64,000 nt of DNA, taken from NCBI GenBank assembly GCA_035461905.1, contig DATHUV010000004.1, positions 1-64,000 of the forward strand, read 5' to 3'. How positions within the stretch are numbered: position 1 is the stretch's first letter; the number at the start of each line of letters is the position of its first letter. Under the pieces are notes generated by a model. It was not told the origin of the DNA, did no database searches, and saw nothing but the letters and a program-made list of their open reading frames with translations. The DNA is from SZUA-442 sp035461905. GTDB taxonomy: Bacteria > Actinomycetota > Acidimicrobiia > Spongiisociales > UBA5794. Positions 17,093 to 26,595 of this stretch are shown one piece after another. The position numbers and the translations under genes are program-made.

Positions 17093-18475
17093 ATGAGACA
17101 CTGGAAGATCATCGCGCTGCTCGCTGTGTTCGCACTCGTGGTCGCCGCATGTAGCAGCGACAGTGAGTCGACGACCACGACCGCGGGCGGCGAAGAAACG
17201 ACCACGACCGCTGGCGGCGAAGAGACGACCACGACCGCTGGCGGCGAGGAAACGACCACGACTGCAGGCGGCGGGGAGGGCCCGTTGGCGCAGTTCGGGG
17301 AGAGCACCGACGCAGACCAAGCACTCGTCGACAAGGCCCTCGGCCCGGTCGATCCGTCGGACGAGGCGAGCTGGAACATCATCCTCGCCTCGATCGCACG
17401 AGTCGAGCAGGAAGTCGATCAGGCCACCATCGACAAGGCGCTGGAATGCCTCAACAACCAGCAGTGTGACACCGGCACTGGCGGAGCAGTGGTCATGGGC
17501 TACGCCGACGGCGGTGGAGACACCGTGAACGTCTGGCGTGCAGTGAGCCACATGGAGGCGATCCTCCAGGCACTGACCTATCCGGAGATCGGCACGATCA
17601 TCTCGACCGAGGCGAACTTCGATCCCGATCCGAATGTCGCAGCGAACGACATCCGATTCCTCATCAGCAGCGGCGTCGACTTCATCGTCGGGTACCCGGA
17701 TGCCGGAATCGCCATCGCCGATGCGGTCAAGGAGGCTGACGACGCAGGTATCCCCTACGTATCGTTCTCCGCAGGGTGGGTCGGTCTGCCAGACCAGGAC
17801 GGTGCCCTCATCCCCGGTGAGGACTACCTGACGGTCGTGGGTGAAGACCTGTGCGCGCTCGGAGAGAGCTTCGCGGAGGTCATCAACACGAACGCCTCGG
17901 GCGAAGCGGCGGTACTCGGCGGGACGCCGGGCAATGCACTGTCGTTGGGATGGCAGCGATGCATCTTCCCGGCCTTCAGCGATTCGATCACCGCGGTGAA
18001 CCCTCCGCCGAACGACGACACGACGGTCGGCGACACCTTCTGGTTCGATCCGGCGATCCCCGGTGTGTTCCAGGGACTCCTCACCACGAATCCAGAGATC
18101 CGTGGTTGGGCCTACGAGTACTCGGACGGCATGAACACGGGTCTCACGGTGTACGAGGATCTCGGCATCCCTGTCGAGAACCTCACGGTTGCGTTGCGTA
18201 CCGACGAGCAGACCCTGTTCTGTGACTGGGTGGATCGCAATGAGCCGACGTACAACATCTGGTATTCAGCGGGAGGCAACTTCCAGTCTCGGGTCGGGGT
18301 GACCGCAGCGATGATCGCGTTGCAGGATCCCAGCGTGATTCCTGCGGAGATCGTCGTGCCCCACGTGATGCGGCAGGTGACGGCGGCCGACTGCAACCCG
18401 GATCGACCGAACCCGTTCGTGTCCGGGACGTCGCTCGTGCCCGACGCGGTGCTCGAGTTGATGTTCGCCGGCTGA
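17093..18475 (+). CDS. ABC transporter substrate-binding lipoprotein
   Basis: A 460-residue exported lipoprotein (ATG after ctggaggacgaa): hydrophobic leader and lipobox (VVAAC, Cys 20). A four-fold TTTTAGGEE linker (about residues 27-62) follows, then a type-1 periplasmic binding fold (about 70-460) with the VWRAVSHMEAIL, EANFDPDPNVAANDI and FIVGYPDAGIAIADAV stretches found in CUT2/Peripla_BP_4 proteins. It presumably captures the pathway substrate outside the membrane for the permeases on each side. The linker is encoded by a near-perfect 27-bp tandem repeat. Confidence 0.9.
   Translation: MRHWKIIALLAVFALVVAACSSDSESTTTTAGGEETTTTAGGEETTTTAGGEETTTTAGGGEGPLAQFGESTDADQALVDKALGPVDPSDEASWNIILASIARVEQEVDQATIDKALECLNNQQCDTGTGGAVVMGYADGGGDTVNVWRAVSHMEAILQALTYPEIGTIISTEANFDPDPNVAANDIRFLISSGVDFIVGYPDAGIAIADAVKEADDAGIPYVSFSAGWVGLPDQDGALIPGEDYLTVVGEDLCALGESFAEVINTNASGEAAVLGGTPGNALSLGWQRCIFPAFSDSITAVNPPPNDDTTVGDTFWFDPAIPGVFQGLLTTNPEIRGWAYEYSDGMNTGLTVYEDLGIPVENLTVALRTDEQTLFCDWVDRNEPTYNIWYSAGGNFQSRVGVTAAMIALQDPSVIPAEIVVPHVMRQVTAADCNPDRPNPFVSGTSLVPDAVLELMFAG
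17171..17278 (+). repeat. 27-bp tandem repeat, four copies, in lipoprotein linker
   Basis: Four in-frame 27-bp units encode TTTTAGGEE (the last ends GE rather than EE). The copies differ mainly at silent positions. Such repeats can expand or contract by slippage and so change the linker length between the lipid anchor and the binding domain. Confidence 0.85.
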
Positions 18476-18504
18476 CCGATGAAGGCGTCCCCGAAGGAGG
18501 GTCG

Positions 18505-20094
18505 ATGACCGACGAGCTCGTCCTCGAGCTGGAGGGTGTGTCCCGCCAGTTCGGCGCGGTCCGTGCGCTGACCGATGTCAGCTTCGACTGCCGCGCTGGC
18601 GAGGTTCACGCCCTCGTTGGCGAGAACGGCTCCGGAAAGTCGACCCTCCTCGGGATCGCCAGTGGATTCGTGGATCCGGATCTCGGCACGATCCGGATCG
18701 GTGGCCAGCGCCTGCGCCGGGACTCCCCGGCGCAGGCGCGCAAGCTCGGGCTCGCCATGGCGTACCAGGACACCTCCCTGGTCCTCCCCGAGCCCGTGAA
18801 GAACAACCTGTATCTCGCGGCACCTGCGAGCAAGCGGCCGCCGTACTGGCAGCGCAAGAAGTGGGCACGAAAGCTGCTCGCCGATTTCGAGCTCGATCTC
18901 GAGCTGTTCCCTGACGCCCCGGCAGGGTTCCTCACCCTCGCCGACCGACAGCTGTTCGAGGTCGCAAAGGCGTTGGTCACGGACCCGAAGGTGTTGCTGC
19001 TCGATGAACCGACCACCGCGCTCGGACCGGATGAGGTCGAGGCGCTGCACCGAACGATCTCAGCGTGCCGTGACCGCGGGATAGGAGTGGTGTACGTGAG
19101 CCACCGCCTCCCGGAGGTGCTCGAGATCGCCGACAGGATCACCGTCCTGCGTGACGGTCGGTACCAGGGCACGTTCGACGCCCACGCAACCACCGAGGAG
19201 GGGCTCGTCGAGCTGATCGTCGGAAGGCCGTTCGAATCCGCCTTCCCGCACCCGGCGCCCGCCACCTACGAGCCTCGCGATGTCCTGGTCGTCGACGGGC
19301 TCCAGGGGGAGGCGTTCGGCCCGGTCAGCTTCACACTCCACAGCGGCGAGGTGGTCGGAATCGCAGGAGCCGAGGGCAACGGTCAGGACCTGATGTTCGA
19401 CACCCTGGCAGGACGCACCCCACCAAGGGCCGGGCGCGTCGTGTGCGATGGCAAGGAGTTGAGCCTCGTGTCCACGCACGAGGCGGTCGGGGCGGGTATC
19501 CAGCTGCTCCCTGGCGACCGCAAGCACCAGGCCCTCATGGGGGTCCTCGGCGTTCGGGTGAACGCGACCATCCAGTCGCTCCGCAGGTTCAGCGTCGCCG
19601 GCATCCTCCGACGCGGCGCCGAGCGAAAGAGCGTAGAGGAGCTGGTCGACGAGCTCGCGATCCGAACGCCATCGCTCGAACAGCCGGTCGAATTCCTCTC
19701 CGGTGGGAATGCACAGAAGGTTTCGGTATCACGGACGTATCTGCGGGAGCCTTCCGTGATCCTCGCATTCGAACCCACCCAGGGTGTTGACGTCGGGTCC
19801 CGGTTCGACATCTACCAGGCCCTCCGAAGCCGCACGAACACGGGTGCAGCGATGCTCGTGAAGTCCAGCGACCCGATCGAGCTGTCGGGGTTGTGCGACC
19901 GTGTGCTCGTGATGTCCCGTGGGCAGATCGTCGAGGAGATTCCTGGCGATGAGCTTTCCGAGCACCGCATCGTCGAGGCGATCGTCCGCGGGCCTGGCAT
20001 GTCGAAGGCCGCCAGATCCCCACTGGGTGTTGCAATGCCGAAGGCATCGTCGCCGTCGGGCAACGGCAGCGGACCACACGAGGGCGCACCATGA
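18505..20094 (+). CDS. CUT2-type ABC transporter ATP-binding protein (RbsA-like)
   Basis: A 529-residue double ABC ATPase. Half 1 has Walker A GENGSGKST (about 40-48), a non-standard signature (LTLADRQ in place of LSGGQ, about 144-150) and Walker B LLLDEPTT. Half 2 has a degenerate Walker A (GAEGNGQD, about 291-298), a good signature LSGGNAQK (about 397-404) and ILAFEPTQGVDVG. One weakened site in each half is usual for RbsA/MglA-like proteins, leaving one strong composite site. Start ATG 18505 follows gaaggagg. It overlaps the permease-amidohydrolase gene by 4 bases. Confidence 0.92.
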   Translation: MTDELVLELEGVSRQFGAVRALTDVSFDCRAGEVHALVGENGSGKSTLLGIASGFVDPDLGTIRIGGQRLRRDSPAQARKLGLAMAYQDTSLVLPEPVKNNLYLAAPASKRPPYWQRKKWARKLLADFELDLELFPDAPAGFLTLADRQLFEVAKALVTDPKVLLLDEPTTALGPDEVEALHRTISACRDRGIGVVYVSHRLPEVLEIADRITVLRDGRYQGTFDAHATTEEGLVELIVGRPFESAFPHPAPATYEPRDVLVVDGLQGEAFGPVSFTLHSGEVVGIAGAEGNGQDLMFDTLAGRTPPRAGRVVCDGKELSLVSTHEAVGAGIQLLPGDRKHQALMGVLGVRVNATIQSLRRFSVAGILRRGAERKSVEELVDELAIRTPSLEQPVEFLSGGNAQKVSVSRTYLREPSVILAFEPTQGVDVGSRFDIYQALRSRTNTGAAMLVKSSDPIELSGLCDRVLVMSRGQIVEEIPGDELSEHRIVEAIVRGPGMSKAARSPLGVAMPKASSPSGNGSGPHEGAP

Positions 20095-22547
20095 CCTCGC
20101 GCGTCGATTCTGCTCGCCGGGCGGTCCGCAAGGTCGTGCGCGATGCCCGCGACAAGAACAAGTGGCGCAAGATCGTCAAGTTCCGCCTCTGGATGCCCGT
20201 GGTGCTCCAGGTCCTGCTGATCGGCATCCTCTTCTGGTACGGGACCACACAATCGCAGGGATTCGCGACGAGCGAGAACATCACACGGATCCTGCTGCTC
20301 GCCGTGCCTCTGATCATCGTCACGGCGGGCCAGATCAACGCGCTCCTCGTCGGCTACCTCGACCTGTCCGTGGGAGCGATGATCAGTCTCGGTGTCGTCC
20401 TGGCTTCGTTCCTCATGGGATCGGACGCCTCAGGGTTCGAGATCGCAATCGCCGCCGGGGCGATCATGCTCAGCGGAGCCGCGCTCGGTGCCGTCAACGC
20501 GGGTCTGATTCGGGGGGTGAAGATCCCCTCGATCATCGCGACCTTGGCGACCCTCAGCATCGTCAACGGCATCGCACTCACCATGCGCCCGACAGCCCAG
20601 GGTGTCATCAACGGTGAGTTCGTCAGCTTCCTCAAGACAAGCGTCGGACCGATCCCGGTGTCGTTCATCGTCGCCCTGGTTGCAGTCGGCCTCGCCGATC
20701 TGTGGCTCCACGCGTCCGGCAGCGGACTCGAACTCCGAGCGACCGGATTCGACGAGCGCTCGGCAAAGCGGGGCGGCGTTCCCACGACCTGGGTTCGGGT
20801 GCGGGCCCTGCTGCTTTCAGGAGTCCTCGCGGCACTCGCATCCTTCTTCGTCATCGCTGCACAGTCCCCGGTGGGAAATGCCCAGATCGGGGGCCCGTAC
20901 ACCCTTCGGTCGATCACCGCAGCGGTCCTCGGAGGTGCCGCCATCGCCGGAGGACGCGCCACGTTCGTCGGTGGGACCGTCGCGTCGGTCCTGCTCGCAC
21001 TCATCCTCACGATCCTGCCGTACATCGGCTGGTCGAATGAGGACGCCGGCCTGATCATCGGACTGCTCGTCCTCATCGGGATCATCATCTTCCAACTCGG
21101 AGACCTCAAGGAGCTGGTCAAGCGCAACTACAAGCGAGCGCGCCGACTGATCCAGGGAAGCCGCCCCCCAAACGTGGCGGACCTCCCCGTGCTCTACCCA
21201 ACGGGCTCGGACTTCAGCGTCGTACCGACCGACCGGAAGCTCATCCGTGGGGGCACGATCCTGTCACAGGATCCGAACGTCGGCGACCTCGCCGTGGGGG
21301 ATGTCCTCATCGACGGCGACACAATCCTCGAGATCGGACCGACGATCACGGCGGACAACGCCGAGGTGATCGACGCCGCGGGGATGATCGTCATGCCCGG
21401 ATTCGTCGACACGCACCGCCACATCTGGGAGGGCCTGTTGCGAAACATCGGGACGGACGTCCCCTTGGAGGGCCGCACCAGCTACATCTCGTTCGTCCTC
21501 CACAAGCTAGCGCCCGCATTCCGCCCGGAGGACGCCTACGTCGGGAACCTGATCTCATGCCTCGGCGCGATCGACGCCGGTGTCACGACTCTCCTCGACT
21601 GGTCCCACATCCAGGGATCTCCCGCCCACACGGACGCCGTGATCGAGGCCCTCGAGGACTCGGGGATCCGGGCCGTGTTCGCCTACGGGTTCCCGTGGTG
21701 GGGCAAGTGGGAGGAACGACAGCCGAGCTGGTTCGTCCGGGCGGCGACCGAGCACTTCGCAACGAAGGACCAGATGCTGACGCTTGCGCTGGCAGCACCA
21801 GGACCCGAGTTCACCGACTTCGAAATCACGAGGGATCACTGGAAACTCGCACGCGAGACGGACGCCCGGATCACCACCCATGTCGGGGTCGGGTCCTACG
21901 GCCAGGACGGCAAGGTCCAGGAGTTCGGGGAGGCAGGACTCCTCGGGCCTGACAGCACCTACATCCACTGCACCACGCTCAACGACACAGAGATCCAGAT
22001 GATCGTCGACTCGGGGGGCACGGTCTCGTTGGCCTCACCGGTGGAGATGATGATGGGTCACGGCATGCCCCCGATCCAGAAGTTCCTCGACAGGGGCCTT
22101 CGTCCGAGCCTCAGCGTCGACGTCGAGACGAACGTGCCAAGCGACATGTTCAACCAGATGCGGTCCGTGCTCGCCCTCCAGCGTGGCATGGCAGTTGCAG
22201 AGGGGAAGGATCCCATCGGGCCATCGGACGTGCTTGAGTACGCAACCGTGGAAGGGGCGAGGGCGAACGGACTCGACCACAAGACGGGTTCCCTCACACC
22301 CGGCAAGCAGGCCGACGTCATCATGCTAAGAACGGATCGGATGAATGTGACGCCGCTCAACGATCCGGCAACTGCGGTCGTCGTCGGCATGGACACCGGC
22401 AATGTGGACACGGTCCTCATCGCGGGTCGAGTCATGAAGCGCGGTGGACGACTCCTCCATGTCGACTGGCGAGCGACGATGAAGGCCGCCGAGGAGGCGA
22501 GGGAATACGTCATCGAGAAGTCGGGCTTCAAGCTCCCCAAGATCTGA
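20091..22547 (+). CDS. Fusion: CUT2 ABC permease plus C-terminal amidohydrolase
   Basis: A single uninterrupted 818-codon frame. Residues about 1-345 are a CUT2 permease (hydrophobic segments, YLDLSVGAMISLG at about 87-99), and a basic linker (about 345-375) follows where permeases normally end. Residues about 378-818 are a complete amidohydrolase: start RKLIRGGTILS, metal motif HRH (His 442 and His 444), His 597 (THVGVG), His 626 (IHCTTL), Asp 677 (SVDVET) and the C-terminal GSLTPGKQADVIML. The metal set looks intact, unlike the separate paralogue at 14687. The hydrolase would sit on the cytoplasmic face, placed to act on the substrate as it enters. Two separate genes joined by sequencing error cannot be excluded without other genomes. 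Confidence 0.88.
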   Translation: MTSRVDSARRAVRKVVRDARDKNKWRKIVKFRLWMPVVLQVLLIGILFWYGTTQSQGFATSENITRILLLAVPLIIVTAGQINALLVGYLDLSVGAMISLGVVLASFLMGSDASGFEIAIAAGAIMLSGAALGAVNAGLIRGVKIPSIIATLATLSIVNGIALTMRPTAQGVINGEFVSFLKTSVGPIPVSFIVALVAVGLADLWLHASGSGLELRATGFDERSAKRGGVPTTWVRVRALLLSGVLAALASFFVIAAQSPVGNAQIGGPYTLRSITAAVLGGAAIAGGRATFVGGTVASVLLALILTILPYIGWSNEDAGLIIGLLVLIGIIIFQLGDLKELVKRNYKRARRLIQGSRPPNVADLPVLYPTGSDFSVVPTDRKLIRGGTILSQDPNVGDLAVGDVLIDGDTILEIGPTITADNAEVIDAAGMIVMPGFVDTHRHIWEGLLRNIGTDVPLEGRTSYISFVLHKLAPAFRPEDAYVGNLISCLGAIDAGVTTLLDWSHIQGSPAHTDAVIEALEDSGIRAVFAYGFPWWGKWEERQPSWFVRAATEHFATKDQMLTLALAAPGPEFTDFEITRDHWKLARETDARITTHVGVGSYGQDGKVQEFGEAGLLGPDSTYIHCTTLNDTEIQMIVDSGGTVSLASPVEMMMGHGMPPIQKFLDRGLRPSLSVDVETNVPSDMFNQMRSVLALQRGMAVAEGKDPIGPSDVLEYATVEGARANGLDHKTGSLTPGKQADVIMLRTDRMNVTPLNDPATAVVVGMDTGNVDTVLIAGRVMKRGGRLLHVDWRATMKAAEEAREYVIEKSGFKLPKI

Positions 22548-22682
22548 ACCCTGCGACATCCTCCTCGACGTCGACCCTTGGAAAAGCGCCGTTGGGGGTT
22601 TGAACGGATCGCTCCAGAACCCACTCGTCGACCGAGGTGATCCCGCGTAGGATCCGGGGAACACGAGCGACAGGGGTGATCC

Positions 22683-23615
22683 ATGCGAGTCGGACGATCC
22701 ATGATCGATGTCGTCGGCGGCACCCCGGTGGTGCAGCTCCGCGAAGTGGTGCCCAGCGATGCGGCGGACGTGTTCGTCAAACTCGAGTGGTTCAACCCGA
22801 CAGGGTCGTACAAGGACCGCATGGCACTCGCCATGGTCGAGGAGGCAGAGAAGCGGGGTGACCTCCGCCCCGGCATGACCGTCGTGGAGTACACCGGTGG
22901 CAGCACCGGTTCGTCCCTCGCCTACGTGTGCGCAGCGAAGGGGTATCGGTTCAAGGTCGTGTCATCGGATGCGTTCGCTTCCGAGAAGCTCAACACGATG
23001 CTGGCGTTCGGCGCGGATCTGACGATCGTCCCGAGCGACGGTGGGAGGGTCACACCCGACCTGACACCACGCATGATCGCAAAGGCCGCCGAGTACGCCG
23101 CCGAGCCCGACACCTACTGGACGAACCAGCTGTCCAACGCAGACTCGATCGTCGGCTACCGCAAGATCGGGGAGGAGCTCCTCGCCCAGATGGACCGCCC
23201 CATCGACGTGTTCTGTGCGGCAGTGGGAACCGCCGGGCTCACGATGGGAGTCTCCTCTGCGCTCTCCGACGGCGGTTCGTCGGCCCGCATCGTGATCTTC
23301 GAGCCCGCATCGACGCCGTTCATCACACAAGGGCGTGCGGGAACCCATCGCGTCGAGGGCATCGGCATCGGATTCATGCCGCCACTGCTCGACACCGACC
23401 GGTTCGACGAGGCCCGGGCCATCGACGAGGCCGACGCACGGGAGATGGCGCGACGGCTCGCCGCAGAGGAGGGCTTGCTGGCTGGCACATCGAGCGGCCT
23501 CAACGTGTACGGCGCGATCGAGATCGCCAAGGAGCTCGGACCGGGACACACCGTCGTGACCGTGGCGTGCGACACGGGGCTCAAGTACCTCGCAGGCGAC
23601 CTCTTCGCACCGTAA
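22683..23615 (+). CDS. PLP-dependent cysteine synthase-family enzyme
   Basis: A 310-residue fold-type II PLP enzyme. The cofactor Lys is Lys 44 in NPTGSYKDRMA, the phosphate/substrate loop is GGSTGSS (about 66-72), and GTSSGLNV lies near residue 265. It resembles O-acetylserine sulfhydrylase/cystathionine beta-synthase-type enzymes that make or break C-S or C-O bonds at C-beta of Ser or Cys. The NPTGSYKDR variant (S-Y-K in place of S-x-K) occurs in less characterised members. Start ATG 22683 follows caggggtga, and a -10-like TAGGAT lies at 22648-22653. It begins 136 bases after the catabolic operon and may be separate. Confidence 0.85.
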   Translation: MRVGRSMIDVVGGTPVVQLREVVPSDAADVFVKLEWFNPTGSYKDRMALAMVEEAEKRGDLRPGMTVVEYTGGSTGSSLAYVCAAKGYRFKVVSSDAFASEKLNTMLAFGADLTIVPSDGGRVTPDLTPRMIAKAAEYAAEPDTYWTNQLSNADSIVGYRKIGEELLAQMDRPIDVFCAAVGTAGLTMGVSSALSDGGSSARIVIFEPASTPFITQGRAGTHRVEGIGIGFMPPLLDTDRFDEARAIDEADAREMARRLAAEEGLLAGTSSGLNVYGAIEIAKELGPGHTVVTVACDTGLKYLAGDLFAP

Positions 23616-23675
23616 CCGGGCGCAGGCATCACCCTCCCGAACGGTCGCGAGGCGCCCTGCGCGTCGCTGGCTCGA

Positions 23676-26393
23676 TCAGCTGCGCGAGCGCCGCATTTGG
23701 ATCTCCTTGTCGACCGCCACGAACAGCGGACCGACCAGGGAAAGGGCGATCACGACCACCCACTGTGCCCCTGTGAGCGACACGGTCGTCAGGAGGCGCT
23801 GGAACACGCCGATCTCGATGGCCGCCACCGTGAGGAACCAGCCGAGCATCACCCATCCCATGTAGGGGAAGAGCGGGGACGCCCAGAACGGCTGGCGTTC
23901 ACGACGCAACATCAGACCGTTGTTCACACCTGCGAGGGCGACCACACCGAAGGCCATCGTCATCGACACGGATCCCACCGTGGTGCTCGGCTCATCGGGG
24001 CCGTATGAGAGCAGGAGAAGGGCAGGTCCGGCGATCAGGAACCCGCCGATCACCCAACGGAAGGTTTGCGCCCTGGTGGCGATCTTCGTGCCGGGTCTGC
24101 GCGGAGGTCGCTCCATGACACTGGAGTCGGGTACGTCGACGATGAACCCGACCACGACCGTGGCGATGACGAAGAACTTCGCGAACAACAGCTGCATCGG
24201 GAAGAGAGCGACCCCCTCGTTGATGTTGATGATCGTGGCCAGCAGCATCAGCTGGAGTACCGAGGACAGCACTGTCAGCTGGAGCTTCACGTACGACGAG
24301 ATTCGGCGGTAGATGTCCCGTCCGAGTTCGACCGCATGCACGAGCGTGGCGAAGTTGTCGTCGGTGAGGATCAGCTTCCCCGCCTGCTTCGTGACCTCCG
24401 ATCCTGAACCCATCGCAACCCCGATGTCGGCCTGCTTGAGGGCAGCGGCATCATTGACGGCGTCTCCTGTCATCGCGACGACCTCGCCGGACTCCTGCAT
24501 CAGCCGTGCGAGGCGCACCTTGTCCTCTGGTGCGACCCTCCCGAAGACGTGCAATTCGGGAAGCCGCTCGATGACCGTGGCGTCGTCGAGGGCGGCGAGC
24601 TCGTTTCCGGTGATCACCCCCACGCCGAGGCCGAGCTGGTCGGCGATGGCCCTGGCCGTGATCGTGTGGTCGCCCGTGATCATCCGCACATCGATACCAG
24701 CGGCGTGGGCCTGCTGGACCGCATCCCTCGCCTCGAGGCGCAACGGGTCGATGATGCCGACCAGCGCCACCATGCTGATGTCGGAAACGGCGCCCATGGG
24801 GTCGTTCGTCGCTGTGGCGAACTCATCATCGGACAAGCCCTTGGCGGTGAAGGCGAGGACTCGTAGTCCCTTCTCCGAGAGCTCCCGGTTCGCGGCGAGG
24901 AACTTGTCGCGCACGTCGTCCATCGGAACGAACTCGCCCCCCCACCTCGCCCAACCGCACCGGTCGATCACGACATCGGGCGCACCCTTGACGGTCATGA
25001 AGTGCGGGGAGTCCGCGATGCCTCCGGTCGCCCCGGGAGGACGGTCGTGGAACGTGGCCATGAACTTGTACTCGGAGTCGAATGGCACCTCCGCACGCCG
25101 CGGCAGGCTGCGGCGGGTCTCCTCGGCATCGACGCCGATCTTGGCTGCGAGGACCACGAGGGCTGCCTCCGTCGGGTCGCCGATGATCGATCCGTCGTCC
25201 GCAACGGTGGCGTCACTGCACAGCGTCAGACCCAGTGCCAGCCTCGTGAAGTCGGGCTTCACGTTCCCTGCCGACCCGAGGATCGCACCGGTCTTCGTGT
25301 AGCCGCTGCCCTCGATCTTGTACCACTCGCCGTCAGCGAGCATCGAGGTGGCCGTCATGGCGTTCATCGTGAGGGTGCCGGTCTTGTCCGAGTTGATGAC
25401 GGTCGTGCCCCCGAGCGTCTCGACGTCCGTGAGGGACTTGACCACGGCCTTGTGCTCTGCGAGGCGCTGGGCGCCCGATGACAACATCAGTTGGACGAAC
25501 GTCGGCAGACCGGTCGGGATGGCCGAGATCGCCGTCGAGATTGCGAGCAGGAGGAGGGTCTCGGTGTCCTGGCCACGGGAGATCCCCACGATCGCGATGA
25601 CCGCGACCGCTCCCCACGCCAGGAACCCGAAGATCTTCGTGAGCCCATCGAGCTCGAGCTGAAGCGGTGACTTGACCCGCTTGGTCGCCGTGACCATGTC
25701 GGCGATGTGACCCATCTGCGTCGACGCACCAGTCGCGACGACCACGACCGTCGCCGATCCCCGTGTGACCTGGGTGTTCTGGAACACGAGGTTCGTGCGG
25801 TCCCCAAGGGCGGTTTCGGCGTCCGGCAGTGTCGTGGCGTCCTTGGCAATCGGAGCGCTCTCCCCTGTCAGCGATGCCTCCTGCACCTCGAGGGTTGCCG
25901 AGGTCACGATGCGGGCATCGGCAGGCACGATGTCGCCTGCTTCGAGGAGGAGGATGTCGCCGGGGACGAGGCCACTGGCGTCGATCTCCTCAACCCGATC
26001 GGACCTTCGGACCCGCGCGGTCGCGACCTGGAGCTGGGCGAGTGCGTCGACACTCGCCATCGCCTTCTTCTCCTGATTCGTGCCCATGATCACGTTGAAC
26101 AGCACCAGCGCCATCACGATGGCACCGGTCGAGATCTGTCCGATGGCGAAGCTCGCGACGCTGACGATCAGCAGCATGATGTTCATCGGGTTCGAGATCT
26201 GGCCCCTGGCCATCTCCCACGTCGTGGGAGGTGGCTCGGCGACGATCACGTTCCGCCCATACTCGGTGAGTCGCCGCTCGACCTCCGACGGGCTCAGACC
26301 GTGATCGACGTCAGTGCCGAGCGAACCAATGGCATCGCCGGCAGAGAGGGCAAACCAAGGGCAAGAAGGAGTGGTTCGGTCGGTCGTTGTCAT
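23676..26393 (-). CDS. P-type (E1-E2) cation-transporting ATPase, unusual ion site
   Basis: A 905-residue P2-like ATPase: actuator loop SLTGESAP (about 177-184), phosphorylation motif DKTGTLT (about 333), hinge TGDAVNDAAAL near 635, and some 8-10 membrane segments. Ca2+-ATPases carry PEGLP in M4 and N-x-x-x-D in M6. Here M4 reads IPTGLPTF and M6 reads MQLLFAKFFVIATVV, so the acidic ion ligands are missing. Energy-coupling parts are intact, but the transported ion cannot be called; H+, K+/Na+ or Mg2+ are all possible. It is a lone gene, convergent with the cysteine synthase-like gene. Confidence 0.88.
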   Translation of the reverse strand: MTTTDRTTPSCPWFALSAGDAIGSLGTDVDHGLSPSEVERRLTEYGRNVIVAEPPPTTWEMARGQISNPMNIMLLIVSVASFAIGQISTGAIVMALVLFNVIMGTNQEKKAMASVDALAQLQVATARVRRSDRVEEIDASGLVPGDILLLEAGDIVPADARIVTSATLEVQEASLTGESAPIAKDATTLPDAETALGDRTNLVFQNTQVTRGSATVVVVATGASTQMGHIADMVTATKRVKSPLQLELDGLTKIFGFLAWGAVAVIAIVGISRGQDTETLLLLAISTAISAIPTGLPTFVQLMLSSGAQRLAEHKAVVKSLTDVETLGGTTVINSDKTGTLTMNAMTATSMLADGEWYKIEGSGYTKTGAILGSAGNVKPDFTRLALGLTLCSDATVADDGSIIGDPTEAALVVLAAKIGVDAEETRRSLPRRAEVPFDSEYKFMATFHDRPPGATGGIADSPHFMTVKGAPDVVIDRCGWARWGGEFVPMDDVRDKFLAANRELSEKGLRVLAFTAKGLSDDEFATATNDPMGAVSDISMVALVGIIDPLRLEARDAVQQAHAAGIDVRMITGDHTITARAIADQLGLGVGVITGNELAALDDATVIERLPELHVFGRVAPEDKVRLARLMQESGEVVAMTGDAVNDAAALKQADIGVAMGSGSEVTKQAGKLILTDDNFATLVHAVELGRDIYRRISSYVKLQLTVLSSVLQLMLLATIININEGVALFPMQLLFAKFFVIATVVVGFIVDVPDSSVMERPPRRPGTKIATRAQTFRWVIGGFLIAGPALLLLSYGPDEPSTTVGSVSMTMAFGVVALAGVNNGLMLRRERQPFWASPLFPYMGWVMLGWFLTVAAIEIGVFQRLLTTVSLTGAQWVVVIALSLVGPLFVAVDKEIQMRRSRS

Positions 26394-26522
26394 CGTGGGC
26401 GCCCCGGTCTCTCAGGCACGATCCGTGCGGTGGATGTCGGCGTTGATTCTCGCAGATCGCGTGCGCTGTCGGCCTGTCTGACCGAGAACACACCCGCCTA
26501 TTGCGTTCAATCATCGAGTGGC

Positions 26523-26553
26523 TTGTTTCGAATGTGGCGGCGACGGGTATAGG
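26523..26553 (+). promoter_or_regulatory. Candidate promoter, TTGTTT / TATAGG
   Basis: A -35-like TTGTTT (26523-26528) and -10-like TATAGG (26548-26553) with a 19-base spacer lie upstream of the small gene starting at 26596, leaving a leader of about 36 bases with a ribosome site. Confidence 0.4.
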
Positions 26554-26595
26554 TGCCGGACAGCTCATCTGGAGAAAGCTTCAAGGGAGACCACG

